The notes below the pieces were generated by a model, which saw nothing but the letters and a program-made list of their open reading frames with translations, was not told the DNA's origin and searched no databases. A stretch of DNA of 64,000 nt from Streptomyces malaysiensis subsp. samsunensis. Its GTDB lineage: Bacteria > Actinomycetota > Actinomycetes > Streptomycetales > Streptomycetaceae. Within the stretch, counting starts at the first letter, position 1. Each line of letters begins with the position of its first letter. Shown here piece after piece: positions 16,777 to 25,184 of the stretch. The translations under genes and the position numbers were made by a program. The stretch lies in NCBI RefSeq assembly GCF_024519315.1, contig NZ_JANIIC010000003.1, forward strand, positions 124,001-188,000. Reading direction: 5' to 3'.

Positions 16777-17718
16777 ATGGTCGACGATCAGCTCTCCGAA
16801 GTGTTCGATCACATCGAGATCCAGGGACTGATGACGAGTGGTTTCGCGGCCCGCGAGTCCTGGGTGGCGCGTGGCGCCCTCAGCCACCCCCTGAAGTTCA
16901 TCGCGGTGGCGCGCGGCCGGGCCCGGCTGACCACCGACAGCACCGAGAGTCCCCTCGCCCTCGTACCGGGCGACGTGGCCATCCTGAACAATCGGGCGTG
17001 GCTGGAGCTGAGGGGAGGCACCGGCGACGGGCCGCCCCGCGACATCGATGTGACAACGGCAAGCTACACGTCCATCCGCGAAGACGATGCCGACCACGAC
17101 GGAGCGGATGTGATCCTGGGCGGCCATATCGCCCTCAACTCGGTCGGCCGGACCCTGCTGCTCCAGGCGCTGCCACCGGTGGGGCATGTCCGGGCCTCCC
17201 CCGCCGCGATCCATCTGCGCGACCGGCTCGACGCGCTCCTCGACGAGCTGACCGGCGACCGCGTCGGCTCCGCGTTCGCCATCCGGCAGCACGGGCAGCT
17301 CTTCCTGCTCGACATGTTGCGCGCCTACATCGACCAGGCCGAGCTCCCTCCGGGGTGGCTACGGGCCCTCACCGACGATCGGCTGCATCCGGCGCTCAGC
17401 CTCATGCACGCCGAACCGGCGAAACCCTGGCGGCTGGAGACGCTGGCGAGCGCCTCGGCGATGTCACGGACGTCGTTCGCCACGCACTTCCGGGCCGTGG
17501 CGGGCATGCCGCCGCTCACCTATCTCAACCGCTGGCGGATGCTCCTGGCGCAGCGCGCTCTTCGCGACGGGGACGATCCCGTCGAGTCGCTGGCCGCCAC
17601 CCTGGGGTACGCGTCCGTGAGCGCGTTCAGCACCGCGTTCAAACGGGAGGTGGGCGAGTCACCGCTGCGATACCGCCACCGGGTGCGTCGGGCGAAGCTC
17701 GCACACGCTGATTCATGA
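16777..17718 (+). CDS. AraC-family regulator (cupin N-terminal, HTH C-terminal)
   Basis: Transcription factor of 313 residues. The N-terminal ~190 residues resemble the AraC cupin-type ligand domain (LVPGDVAILNN). The C-terminal double HTH contains WRLETLASASAMSRTSFATHF and then PLTYLNRWRMLLAQRAL, ending with the signature LGYASVSAFSTAFKREVGESPLRYR-type helix. The ATG at 16777 is preferred to a TTG at 16759 because of codon fit, although no ribosome binding site precedes it. It is divergent from and probably activates the SDR gene at 15699-16703. Confidence 0.9.
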   Translation: MVDDQLSEVFDHIEIQGLMTSGFAARESWVARGALSHPLKFIAVARGRARLTTDSTESPLALVPGDVAILNNRAWLELRGGTGDGPPRDIDVTTASYTSIREDDADHDGADVILGGHIALNSVGRTLLLQALPPVGHVRASPAAIHLRDRLDALLDELTGDRVGSAFAIRQHGQLFLLDMLRAYIDQAELPPGWLRALTDDRLHPALSLMHAEPAKPWRLETLASASAMSRTSFATHFRAVAGMPPLTYLNRWRMLLAQRALRDGDDPVESLAATLGYASVSAFSTAFKREVGESPLRYRHRVRRAKLAHADS

Positions 17719-17726
17719 GCGGTCAT

Positions 17727-17762
17727 ACGGGCCGGGCCAACAGCCATACGGGCAGGGCCCGT
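17727..17762. terminator. Hairpin between convergent AraC and CPBP genes
   Basis: ACGGGCC and GGCCCGT can form a 7-bp stem with a 22-nt loop that spans the 44 bp between the two stop codons. The loop is large and a direct repeat (CATACGGGC) confuses the folding, so this is tentative. Confidence 0.35.
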
Positions 17763-18566
17763 TCAGCGCGGCCCGGTCCGGCGCGCCTCCGTTCCGGGCG
17801 GCGTCCCACCAGGGTCGGCCGGGACGGTTTCGACAGGTGAGGGGGCCTCCTCGGCCCCGTACCGGCGCAGCAGCCACAGACCGTACGCGGCGTGGAAGGC
17901 GTACACGCTCGCCTGCCACCAGTCGGGGGCCGCGCCGGGAGAGCGGATCTGGAAGAAGTCGTCGAGTCCGTGGACGACCGCCATCGGCCAGATCGAGCCG
18001 ATGGCATAGCGCAGGGCGGCGCAGGTGAAGCCGAAGAGGCCGGCGGACAGCATCTGCCACAGCGTGTCGTCGAGCGGGTCGCCGAAGAACAGGAAGTTCT
18101 GGATGTGTCCCGCTCCGAAGAGGATGGCGACGCCGATGGCCGCGCGGACCGGGCCGAGTGGGCGGAGGGTCTGCTGGACGAGTCCCCGGCTGTAGATCTC
18201 CTCGTTGACGCCGACCCACAGCAGCGAGATGAGGCCGCTGGCGACAAGTGTCGCGCTGCCGTCGAGTCCCGCCACGGCGTACGAGCAGGCGATCAGCAGC
18301 ATCGGCGCGGCCGGCCACCAGCGGCGGGGACGGCCGAGCGCGGCCACCGTGGAGGCTCGCAGCCAGCCCCAGCGCCACAGGACGAGCCACGCCCCCGTGG
18401 CGCAGATGGCGTTGACCAGGGTGGCGCCGAGGTCCGGATACCACGAGGGAGCCAGTGGAGGCAGGATCACCTCGGCGAACAGCAGCAGCACGGCATGCCA
18501 GGCAAATGTCAACTCCAGTGCGCCCCACAGGGGATGACGGATGACGTGGTCTTTCCACGGCTGCAT
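17763..18566 (-). CDS. CPBP-family intramembrane metalloprotease
   Basis: Integral membrane protein of 267 residues with about seven hydrophobic segments. The CAAX-protease/bacteriocin-processing (ABI) signature is complete: EEIYSRG (Glu-Glu-x-x-x-Arg), AILFGAGHIQN and a late His in MAVVHGLDDFF. These residues form the intramembrane active site. Members cleave prenylated or peptide substrates or handle membrane quality control; the substrate here is unknown. GTG at 18569 and ATG at 18566 are adjacent possible starts, and the ATG is used. It has no operon partner. Confidence 0.88.
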   Translation of the reverse strand: MQPWKDHVIRHPLWGALELTFAWHAVLLLFAEVILPPLAPSWYPDLGATLVNAICATGAWLVLWRWGWLRASTVAALGRPRRWWPAAPMLLIACSYAVAGLDGSATLVASGLISLLWVGVNEEIYSRGLVQQTLRPLGPVRAAIGVAILFGAGHIQNFLFFGDPLDDTLWQMLSAGLFGFTCAALRYAIGSIWPMAVVHGLDDFFQIRSPGAAPDWWQASVYAFHAAYGLWLLRRYGAEEAPSPVETVPADPGGTPPGTEARRTGPR

Positions 18567-18673
18567 CACGGGACGAGCGTAGCGGTGAGCAGAGAAATAG
18601 GCGCAGAAATGGGAACACAGACCTTTTGGGAGCGATCCGATCCGGCCTCGCTCCGATCCGGCCTCGCTCCCCT

Positions 18674-19600
18674 CTACCCCTGGCCGGACTTCCCCTCAGA
18701 GCGGTCGCGGGGTCGGCGGGCGCGGTAGGCGCGTTGGCGGCAGGCGTCGGAGCAGTAGGTACGGGGGCGGCCGGTGGGACTGGAGTGTGAGATGGGGTCG
18801 CCGCACTGCGGGCAGGGAGTTTCGTAACGTGCCGACGTTCCGTCACGGCGCCGGGGCTGGTTCCGGACGAACGTCTCGATGCTGTCCAGCACGAGCCGGA
18901 GGCCGAACTCGAAGCCCCGGTCGCGGGGGTGGCGCAGGGCACCGGCGGCGCGGAGGCTCGCCACCACCGGATAGCGGGCCGGGATGAAGACGGCGTCCCA
19001 GAAGTGGGCGCGGGCGGCCCACCACTGCTCGTCGGTGAGGCCGGAATGGCGCTCGACGGCGGCCGCGTCGAGGGCGTCGCGGGCCGCGCCCCGAACGTAC
19101 GCGTCGACCAGGTCGAACACATTGACCAGCGCCTCCGGGGGCAGACCGGTCGCGGTGAGCACCCGCAGGACGGATTCGTACCAGGCGAAGCCGTTGGGCC
19201 CCAGGGCGGGACGCCCGGCCGGGAGCCGCAGGATCCACGGATGACGGTGGTAGAGGGCCCAGTCGGCGCGGGCGGACAGCTCCAGTCTGGTCCGCCAGTC
19301 GCCCGGAGCGGCGTCGGCCGGCGGGACTTCGCCCATCACGGCGTCCGTCATGAGGTCGAGCAGTTCGGCCTTGCCGGGCACGTAGCGGTAGAGCGACATC
19401 GTGGTGCAGCCGAGCGCTTCGGCGATCCGGCGCATGGAGACGGCGGCGAGCCCTTCCGCGTCGGCGAGCCCGACCGCGGTGCGCACGATCTGGTCGACGG
19501 TGAAGGCGGGGCGCCGGCCTCGGTTGGGGCGTTCGCCCAGGCCCCAGAGCAGTTCCAGGCCGCGCACGGCGCCCGCCTCCCCGCCGTGGCCGGATTCCAT
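18674..19600 (-). CDS. TetR-family regulator with C-terminal zinc ribbon
   Basis: Regulator of 308 residues. The N-terminal TetR HTH spans about 32-85 (FTVDQIVRTAVGLADAEG, RRIAEALGCTTMSLYRYV). A TetR_C-type ligand domain follows to about 250. The last ~45 residues add CPQCGDP and YCSDACRQRAYRARR, a four-Cys zinc-binding module seen as an FCS/MYM-like finger. This tail is unusual for TetR proteins and suggests extra nucleic-acid or protein contact. It is divergent from the GH78-like gene 57 bp away, across a GTAC-centred palindrome, and so is its probable repressor. Confidence 0.87.
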   Translation of the reverse strand: MESGHGGEAGAVRGLELLWGLGERPNRGRRPAFTVDQIVRTAVGLADAEGLAAVSMRRIAEALGCTTMSLYRYVPGKAELLDLMTDAVMGEVPPADAAPGDWRTRLELSARADWALYHRHPWILRLPAGRPALGPNGFAWYESVLRVLTATGLPPEALVNVFDLVDAYVRGAARDALDAAAVERHSGLTDEQWWAARAHFWDAVFIPARYPVVASLRAAGALRHPRDRGFEFGLRLVLDSIETFVRNQPRRRDGTSARYETPCPQCGDPISHSSPTGRPRTYCSDACRQRAYRARRPRDRSEGKSGQG

Positions 19601-19638
19601 CCGCCATCACCCCGCCAAACGTTGACCACCACTCAGCG

Positions 19639-19653
19639 TATGCGTACAGCATA
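19639..19653. promoter_or_regulatory. Probable TetR operator
   Basis: TATGC-GTACA-GCATA has perfect 5-bp arms and ends 4 bp before the ATG of the GH78-like gene. The GTAC-centred form is common among actinobacterial TetR operators. It lies in the only DNA shared with the divergent TetR gene. Confidence 0.65.
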
Positions 19654-19657
19654 AACA

Positions 19658-21859
19658 ATGAAATCAAACCGAATGACTCGTTCGACCGTGGTTCTCGGCT
19701 GTCTCGCCGCCACCCTCGCCGCCGCTCTCCCCGGGACGCACGCCGCCGGACCTCAGGACCGGGCAGTGGCGATGTCCCGGAAGCCGGTCGCCATGGACCC
19801 GGCCTGGCGACAGCAAGTGCTGGACGTCCCCGGCACGTTCGTACGGCCCACATCGGTGACGGCCGAGGGAGACGGTGGCACCGTCACCGGCGCCGACGGG
19901 GTGTTACGGGAGGGCGGGGCGGCGGCGACCCTCGCTACGACCGCGCCGCGCGGCGCGCGGCTGGTGATCGACCTCGGCGTACTGGCCGGAGGATACGTCG
20001 AGTTGGGGATCCGGCGGGCGTCGGGCGCGCCGATCAGGGCGTCGTACGCGGAGGCGCGCCAGTACCTCGGCCCGGACGGGGACGCCGATCCCGACCCCGG
20101 CGGCTTCTTCCACCAGGGCCGGACCCTGGGCACCGACGACGATCCCGACGGACGGGCGGACGTCCACGCACCGCCGCGCGGACCCACCGTGCTGCGCAGC
20201 CCCGGTCTGCGCGGCTCCCAGCGGTACATCGCGATCACGCTGGACGGACCCGGCTCGCTCACCCTGGACTTCGTACGGGTGCGGCAGACCACCTTCCCCG
20301 GCGCGTACGACGGGCACTTCCTCTCCAGCGACCCGGTGCTCAACCGGGCCTGGTACGCGAGCGCGTACGGCCTGGACCTGTCGACGGCCCGTGGACGCCG
20401 TACCGGCGCGGGGCGGGACCGGCCGTGGGTCGTCATGGACGGTCCCAAGCGGGACCGAACCGTCTACGCGGGCGACCTCCAGCTCGTGGCCCTGGCCGCG
20501 TACCAGCAGGGCGGCGCGTACCGCCGCGTACTGCGCGACACCATCAACCTGTTCGCCTGCCAGCAGCTGCCCGACGGCACGCTTCCGGCCACCAGTCTGA
20601 TCGACGTGCCGTGCGAGCCCGGCAACCCCGGTCCCCCGGACGGGTCTCCGCCGGGGTTCGAGCCGCCGGGCGAGGCCGGGAAGGTCAGGCTCGACGGCTT
20701 CACCCTCCTGTGGGTCGTCAGCGTGGCCGACTATCTGCGCTTCACCGGGGACCGCGCCTTCGTGGAGCCGCTGCTGCCCGTCGCACGCCGCGCCCTGCGG
20801 TTCTTCGCCGAACATGCCCCGAACGCCGACGGCGGGCTGTTCCGGACCGCCGATTACGGCGGGCTGGCCGCCCAGAACTGGCACACCCCGGACCGGGCCG
20901 CCGGTGTCGACGCCACCACCAACGCCGCCTACTACGCGGCCCTGCGCTCACTCGCCCGGCTCGAACGGTCCGTGGCGGGCGACCGGGACGCCGCGGCGGC
21001 GCTCGACCACCGGGCGGACCGGGTCCGGGCCGCGCTCATCGCCAGGCTGTGGGACCCGGTGGCCGGGGCCATGACGCTCAACACCGACGACCCGCGCCGC
21101 GACCCCACCGCCGATGCCAACGCCGCCGCCCTCGCCTTCGGGGTGCTCGACCGCGAACGGGCCCGCCGCGCCATCGCCTATCTGAACACGCACCTCAGTA
21201 GTCCGTACGGCACACTCACCACCCGGCACACCGACAACCCGTACATGACCCGGTACATCTCCCCGTATGTGCTGGCCCAGGAGAGCCTGGGCCGGTTCCG
21301 GCACGGCGACGGCGCCGGAGCGCTCGGGCTGATCCGCACCGCGTGGGACCACATGGTCCGCAACGGCCCCGGAACGCCGTGGGAGGAGGCAGGCGCCGAC
21401 GGGAAACCGGCCGTGCCCCGGCCCGGCACCTCGCTGACCTGGGGCGGACACGTCGGTATGGCCCACGCCTGGAGCACCGCGGTGCCCGCGCTGTCGATGA
21501 ACGTGCTCGGCATCCGGCCGCTCACCGACGGCTACCGCGGATGGGCGGTGGAACCCCACCCGGTCGACCTGCGCTGGGCGCAGGGCGATGTGCCGGTGCC
21601 GGCGGGCACGGTGTCCGTACGGTGGCGGCGCGGGGCGGGCGACGACTCGTTCGTCCTCACCGTCCGGGCGCCGGAGGGCACGTCCGGCCGGGTCGCGGTG
21701 CCCCTCCTCGGCAAGGACCGCACCATCGCCGTGAACGGCCGGATCGCCTGGCACGACGGCCGCCCGTCGGGGGACGCGGGCCGGGGCGCCCACCGCGTGG
21801 GCGATACGGTCGTCTTCGAGGGGGTGAGCGGAACCGCCACCTTCGCCTGGGCGGGGTAG
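19658..21859 (+). CDS. Secreted GH78-like alpha-L-rhamnosidase-type glycosidase
   Basis: Exported protein of 733 residues with an N-terminal signal peptide (hydrophobic core VVLGCLAATLAAALPG). After a beta-sandwich part, the (alpha/alpha)6 barrel begins near FLSSDPVLNRAWYAS. The catalytic region DGPKRDRTVYAGDLQ corresponds to the GH78 loop with its general acid, and a C-terminal beta domain follows TSLTWGGHVGMAHAW. The active-site loop deviates from the common DxxxRDExxGW.GD form, so the sugar specificity may not be rhamnose. It is probably derepressed when the divergent TetR protein binds its ligand. Confidence 0.78.
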   Translation: MKSNRMTRSTVVLGCLAATLAAALPGTHAAGPQDRAVAMSRKPVAMDPAWRQQVLDVPGTFVRPTSVTAEGDGGTVTGADGVLREGGAAATLATTAPRGARLVIDLGVLAGGYVELGIRRASGAPIRASYAEARQYLGPDGDADPDPGGFFHQGRTLGTDDDPDGRADVHAPPRGPTVLRSPGLRGSQRYIAITLDGPGSLTLDFVRVRQTTFPGAYDGHFLSSDPVLNRAWYASAYGLDLSTARGRRTGAGRDRPWVVMDGPKRDRTVYAGDLQLVALAAYQQGGAYRRVLRDTINLFACQQLPDGTLPATSLIDVPCEPGNPGPPDGSPPGFEPPGEAGKVRLDGFTLLWVVSVADYLRFTGDRAFVEPLLPVARRALRFFAEHAPNADGGLFRTADYGGLAAQNWHTPDRAAGVDATTNAAYYAALRSLARLERSVAGDRDAAAALDHRADRVRAALIARLWDPVAGAMTLNTDDPRRDPTADANAAALAFGVLDRERARRAIAYLNTHLSSPYGTLTTRHTDNPYMTRYISPYVLAQESLGRFRHGDGAGALGLIRTAWDHMVRNGPGTPWEEAGADGKPAVPRPGTSLTWGGHVGMAHAWSTAVPALSMNVLGIRPLTDGYRGWAVEPHPVDLRWAQGDVPVPAGTVSVRWRRGAGDDSFVLTVRAPEGTSGRVAVPLLGKDRTIAVNGRIAWHDGRPSGDAGRGAHRVGDTVVFEGVSGTATFAWAG

Positions 21860-21871
21860 GGGACGGGGTCG

Positions 21872-22615
21872 ATGGCCGTGGGGCAACGTCGTACCGCCGC
21901 CCAACGGTGTCGTAGCACGCGACTTCACCGTGTGCTCTGGTCGCCCGCGTCCGGCCCCGATCGCGCGCCCCTGGTGCTCCTGGGGCACGGTGGCGGCACA
22001 CACAAGAAGGCGCCGGGGATGGTGGGCCGCGCGGACCTCCTGGTGGCCAACCGCGGTTCCCACGTCGTGGCCATCAGCGCGCCCGGCCACGGCGGCCGGG
22101 CGCGTACGGCGGTCGACGAGCGGGAGATCGACACGCTCCGGCGGACGATGGCGGCGGACGAGCCGGTCGGCCCGATCGTCGTCCGGTACAACGCCCACCT
22201 GGCCGAGCGTGCCGTGCCCGAGTGGCAGGCGACCCTGGACGCCCTCCAGGAGCTGCCGGAGATCGGCGCCGATGGGCCGGTCGGCTACTTCGGCCTGAAC
22301 ATGGGCACCGCGATCGGGGTGCCGCCGGCGGCGGCCGATCCCAGGATCACCGCCGCGGTCTTCGGTGTCCTCCGGCACGAGACCCTGGCCGAGACGGCGA
22401 AGCGGATCACCATCCCGGTCGAGTTCGTGCTCCAGGGGGACGACGAACACATCCCGCGCCCGTCCGATCTCGCGTTGTTCGACGCCTTCGCCTCGACGGA
22501 GAAGACGCTGCACACCAACGGGAGCAGGCACAAGGAGGTGCCCAGGTTCGAGGCCGACAGCGCGGTCCGGTTCTTCGCCCGGCACCTCGGCGGGGCCATA
22601 CGCTCACCGGCCTGA
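21872..22615 (+). CDS. Alpha/beta hydrolase with Asn in place of the nucleophilic Ser
   Basis: Dienelactone-hydrolase-like protein of 247 residues. The fold is clear: LVLLGHGGGTH oxyanion strand, elbow strand VGYFGLNMGTAIG, acid region LQGDDEHIPRP and a C-terminal His in SRHKEVPRFE. At the nucleophile elbow (GLNMG) residue 143 is Asn (AAC at 22298-22300) where Gly-x-Ser-x-Gly relatives have Ser. A single G-to-A change from AGC would explain it. The protein is therefore either inactive as a hydrolase or altered in chemistry. It follows the GH78-like gene by 12 bp and is probably co-transcribed. Confidence 0.8.
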   Translation: MAVGQRRTAAQRCRSTRLHRVLWSPASGPDRAPLVLLGHGGGTHKKAPGMVGRADLLVANRGSHVVAISAPGHGGRARTAVDEREIDTLRRTMAADEPVGPIVVRYNAHLAERAVPEWQATLDALQELPEIGADGPVGYFGLNMGTAIGVPPAAADPRITAAVFGVLRHETLAETAKRITIPVEFVLQGDDEHIPRPSDLALFDAFASTEKTLHTNGSRHKEVPRFEADSAVRFFARHLGGAIRSPA

Positions 22616-22724
22616 GGTGGCAGGTATCGGCGCCCGGCCGCCGGTCGGGCCGCCGATACCGCGCCCCCGTCGCGCCGAGGCCGAGCGGCATGGCGCCGAT
22701 AGCATCGTGGTCGACGGTCAGCGG

Positions 22725-22756
22725 ATCGCCAGCCCGTGAAATCGCCAACCCGTGAA
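22725..22756. repeat. Tandem 16-bp duplication
   Basis: ATCGCCAGCCCGTGAA is followed directly by ATCGCCAACCCGTGAA (one mismatch), just upstream of the aminotransferase ribosome binding site. It is probably a recent slippage duplication that moves the promoter away from the start codon. Confidence 0.7.
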
Positions 22757-22767
22757 GGAGCGCCGAC

Positions 22768-23937
22768 GTGCGACTCAGCCCGCGAACCGTGCACGAGATC
22801 GATTCGCCGATGGGCGCGACCTACGCCCTGCTGGCGGGCCGCAGTGGCGAGCGTGCGCTACTCGATCTGGCCCAGGCCGCGCCGAGCTACCCGCCCGCGA
22901 TCGAGATGAACGAGCACGTCGCCAGGGTCGCGCACGAGCCGAACGGCGCCGCCTACGTACCGGCTCCCGGGCTGCCCCGGCTGCGGGAGGCGTTCGCCGC
23001 CGACCTCGGCCACGCGTACCAGAGCCCGGTGGGGGCCGGCCAGATGGTCGTCACCGCGGGCTGCAATCAGGCGTTCTGCCTGGTCGCCCAGTCGCTCACC
23101 GAGCCGGGTGACGAGGTCATCGAAGTCCTGCCGTACTACTTCAACTACGACATGTGGCTGCGCATGAACGGCGTCGTGCCGCGATACCTGGAGCCCGGCC
23201 CCGACCTCGTGCCCGACCCGGAGGCGGCCGAAGCGCTCATCACGCCGCGGACCCGGGCGATCGTGCTGGTCACCCCGGGCAACCCGAGCGGCGTCACCCT
23301 GACGCCTGATGTGCTCGCGGGGTTCTACGAGGTGGCGAAGCGGCACGACATCGCGCTGATCCTGGACGAGACCTACCGCTCGTTCCGCGACACCGCGCAA
23401 CCGGCACACGAGCTGTTCGCCGACCCGGACTGGGACCGGACCCTGGTGAGCCTGCACAGCTTCTCCAAGGACCTGGCGATTCCCGGCTACCGGGTGGGCG
23501 CGGTCGTCGCCTCGCCGGAGCTGAGCCGCCAGGTGATGAAGCTGCTCGACTGTGTGGCGATCTGCCCTCCGCGCATCGGGCAGGAGGCCGCCTGGGCCGG
23601 GCTGGCCTCGGCCCAGGAATGGCGACGCGCGCGTGCGAACGAGATCGCGGACAAGCGACGTCGGCTGGAAACCGCGCTGGCCGATCGGCCGGGCGGTTTC
23701 GAGCTGATGAGCAGCGGAGGATTCTTCGGCTGGATCCGCCACCCCTTCGCCGGGCGCCCCACCGACGAGGTCGTGCGCGACCTCGTCATCCGCTACGACA
23801 CGCTCGTCATACCGGGCACCGCCTTCCTGCCCGACGACCGCCAGATGTTCCGGGCCAGCTTCGGCAACGTCAGCGGGGCCGGACTCACCGAATTCGCCGA
23901 GCGTCTCGAGCTGATGGCCAAGGATCTCCTGGGCTGA
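22768..23937 (+). CDS. Class I/II PLP-dependent aminotransferase
   Basis: Fold-type I aminotransferase of 389 residues. Visible elements are the substrate/phosphate loop VTAGCNQAFC, the PLP-Asn/Asp strand LVTPGNPSGV and LILDETYRSF, the Schiff-base Lys in SLHSFSKDLAIPGYRVG, and the C-terminal Arg region MFRASFGNVS. It would move an amino group between an amino acid and a 2-oxo acid. The amino-acid specificity is not readable. The GTG start has a good AAGGAG 8-13 nt upstream. It is monocistronic as far as can be seen. Confidence 0.88.
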   Translation: MRLSPRTVHEIDSPMGATYALLAGRSGERALLDLAQAAPSYPPAIEMNEHVARVAHEPNGAAYVPAPGLPRLREAFAADLGHAYQSPVGAGQMVVTAGCNQAFCLVAQSLTEPGDEVIEVLPYYFNYDMWLRMNGVVPRYLEPGPDLVPDPEAAEALITPRTRAIVLVTPGNPSGVTLTPDVLAGFYEVAKRHDIALILDETYRSFRDTAQPAHELFADPDWDRTLVSLHSFSKDLAIPGYRVGAVVASPELSRQVMKLLDCVAICPPRIGQEAAWAGLASAQEWRRARANEIADKRRRLETALADRPGGFELMSSGGFFGWIRHPFAGRPTDEVVRDLVIRYDTLVIPGTAFLPDDRQMFRASFGNVSGAGLTEFAERLELMAKDLLG

Positions 23938-23954
23938 CCCCGCGTTCCGGCCCG

Positions 23955-23971
23955 GCCCGCGCTCAGCGGGC
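23955..23971 (+). terminator. Short hairpin after the aminotransferase gene
   Basis: GCCCGC and GCGGGC are separated by GCTCA, 17 bp after the stop codon. The stem is only 6 bp but entirely G/C. The rest of the 296-bp gap to the next gene holds the inverted repeat at 24133-24170. Confidence 0.45.
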
Positions 23972-24132
23972 GTCCGGCCGCGCGCGGCGTCGGCCGCGAT
24001 GGCGCCGTACGCCCGCGGCACATACTCCGCGCCGTCGTGGCCGCGCCGCGCCCACTCCGGTGAGTAACACCTCGATCACACCGGCCCCCTCGATCTGTGC
24101 GCTCTCAAGCATGCCCTGCCCCGCGACCCCAG

Positions 24133-24170
24133 ATCTACGCCACGCAGAAAAAAATCGACGTGGTGTAGAT
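24133..24170. promoter_or_regulatory. Long inverted repeat, probable operator of the SDR-TetR operon
   Basis: ATCTACGCCACG and CGTGGTGTAGAT pair at 11 of 12 positions around a 14-nt A-rich spacer, 63 bp upstream of the SDR start. The AT-rich spacer and the following ATTTTAAGAG look like promoter DNA. The TetR gene at the end of the operon is the obvious candidate to bind here. Confidence 0.6.
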
Positions 24171-24233
24171 TTTAAGAGAGAGGCCGAATCGCAGACGCGG
24201 CGCACCTGCCGCGGCCAAGGGATGTGAACGAAA

Positions 24234-25085
24234 ATGAAGACCTTCCTGATCACCGGTGTGAGCAGCGGGCTCGGCCGGGCGTTCGCCGAGGGAGCACTGG
24301 AGTCGGGGCACACGGTGATCGGCACCGTGCGCCGGGAAGCCGACATGGCGGCGTTCGAGGCCCTGGCGCCGGGACGCGCCCATGCGCGTCGGCTGGATGT
24401 GACCGATGACGAGGCCGTACGCGCCGTGGTCGACGAGGTCGAGGCGACCGTCGGTCCGATCGATGTGGCCGTCGCCAACGCGGGCTACGGCCTGGAGGGG
24501 ATCTTCGAGGAGACACCCCTGTCGGCGGTCCGGGCGCAGTTCGAGACCAATGTGTTCGGGGCCGCGGCGACACTCCAGGCCGTCCTTCCCCATATGCGCA
24601 GGCGGCGCGCGGGCCATCTGATGGCGGTGACCTCCATGGGCGGTCTGATGGCGGTGCCCGGCATGTCGGCGTACTGCGGCAGCAAGTTCGCCCTGGAGGG
24701 GATGCTGGAGAGCATCCGTAAGGAGGTCGCCGCGTTCGGTATCCACGTCACGGCCATCGAGCCCGGCTCGTTCCGCACGGACTGGGCCGGACGGTCGATG
24801 ACCCGCGCGGAACGCGCCATCGACGACTACGACGAGCTGTTCACACCGATCCGCGAGGCGCGGATCAGCGCCAGTGGCAATCAGCTCGGCAACCCGGAGA
24901 AGGCCGCCGAGGCGCTGCTGCACATCCTCGATGTCCCCGAGCCGCCCGCCCACCTCGTGCTGGGCTCGGACGCGCTGCGCCTGATCACGGCGGCCCGGCA
25001 GTCGGTGGACGACGACATCCGCAGCTGGGAGAAGCTGTCCCGGACGACCGACTTCCCCGGCGGTGCCCAGCTCACCGGCAACTGA
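24234..25085 (+). CDS. SDR-family oxidoreductase
   Basis: Short-chain dehydrogenase of 283 residues, close to the group that includes the SDR at 62853-63701 (both start MKT-x-FITG). Motifs are FLITGVSSGLG, VANAGYG, catalytic Ser in VTSMGG and YCGSKFALEG. NAD(P)-dependent carbonyl/alcohol chemistry is expected. The ATG at 24234 follows a GGGATGTG ribosome binding region. A TetR gene follows 99 bp downstream on the same strand, and a 38-bp inverted repeat lies upstream, so an autoregulated SDR-TetR unit is likely. Confidence 0.9.
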   Translation: MKTFLITGVSSGLGRAFAEGALESGHTVIGTVRREADMAAFEALAPGRAHARRLDVTDDEAVRAVVDEVEATVGPIDVAVANAGYGLEGIFEETPLSAVRAQFETNVFGAAATLQAVLPHMRRRRAGHLMAVTSMGGLMAVPGMSAYCGSKFALEGMLESIRKEVAAFGIHVTAIEPGSFRTDWAGRSMTRAERAIDDYDELFTPIREARISASGNQLGNPEKAAEALLHILDVPEPPAHLVLGSDALRLITAARQSVDDDIRSWEKLSRTTDFPGGAQLTGN

Positions 25086-25184
25086 CCTGCGGCGCGTTGT
25101 GCACCGAGCCGGACGAGGGCCACGCCCCGGTCCCTCGTCCGGCGGAAGTACAGTGCTCGGAAGAGCCGATCAGGGGAGGCCACA

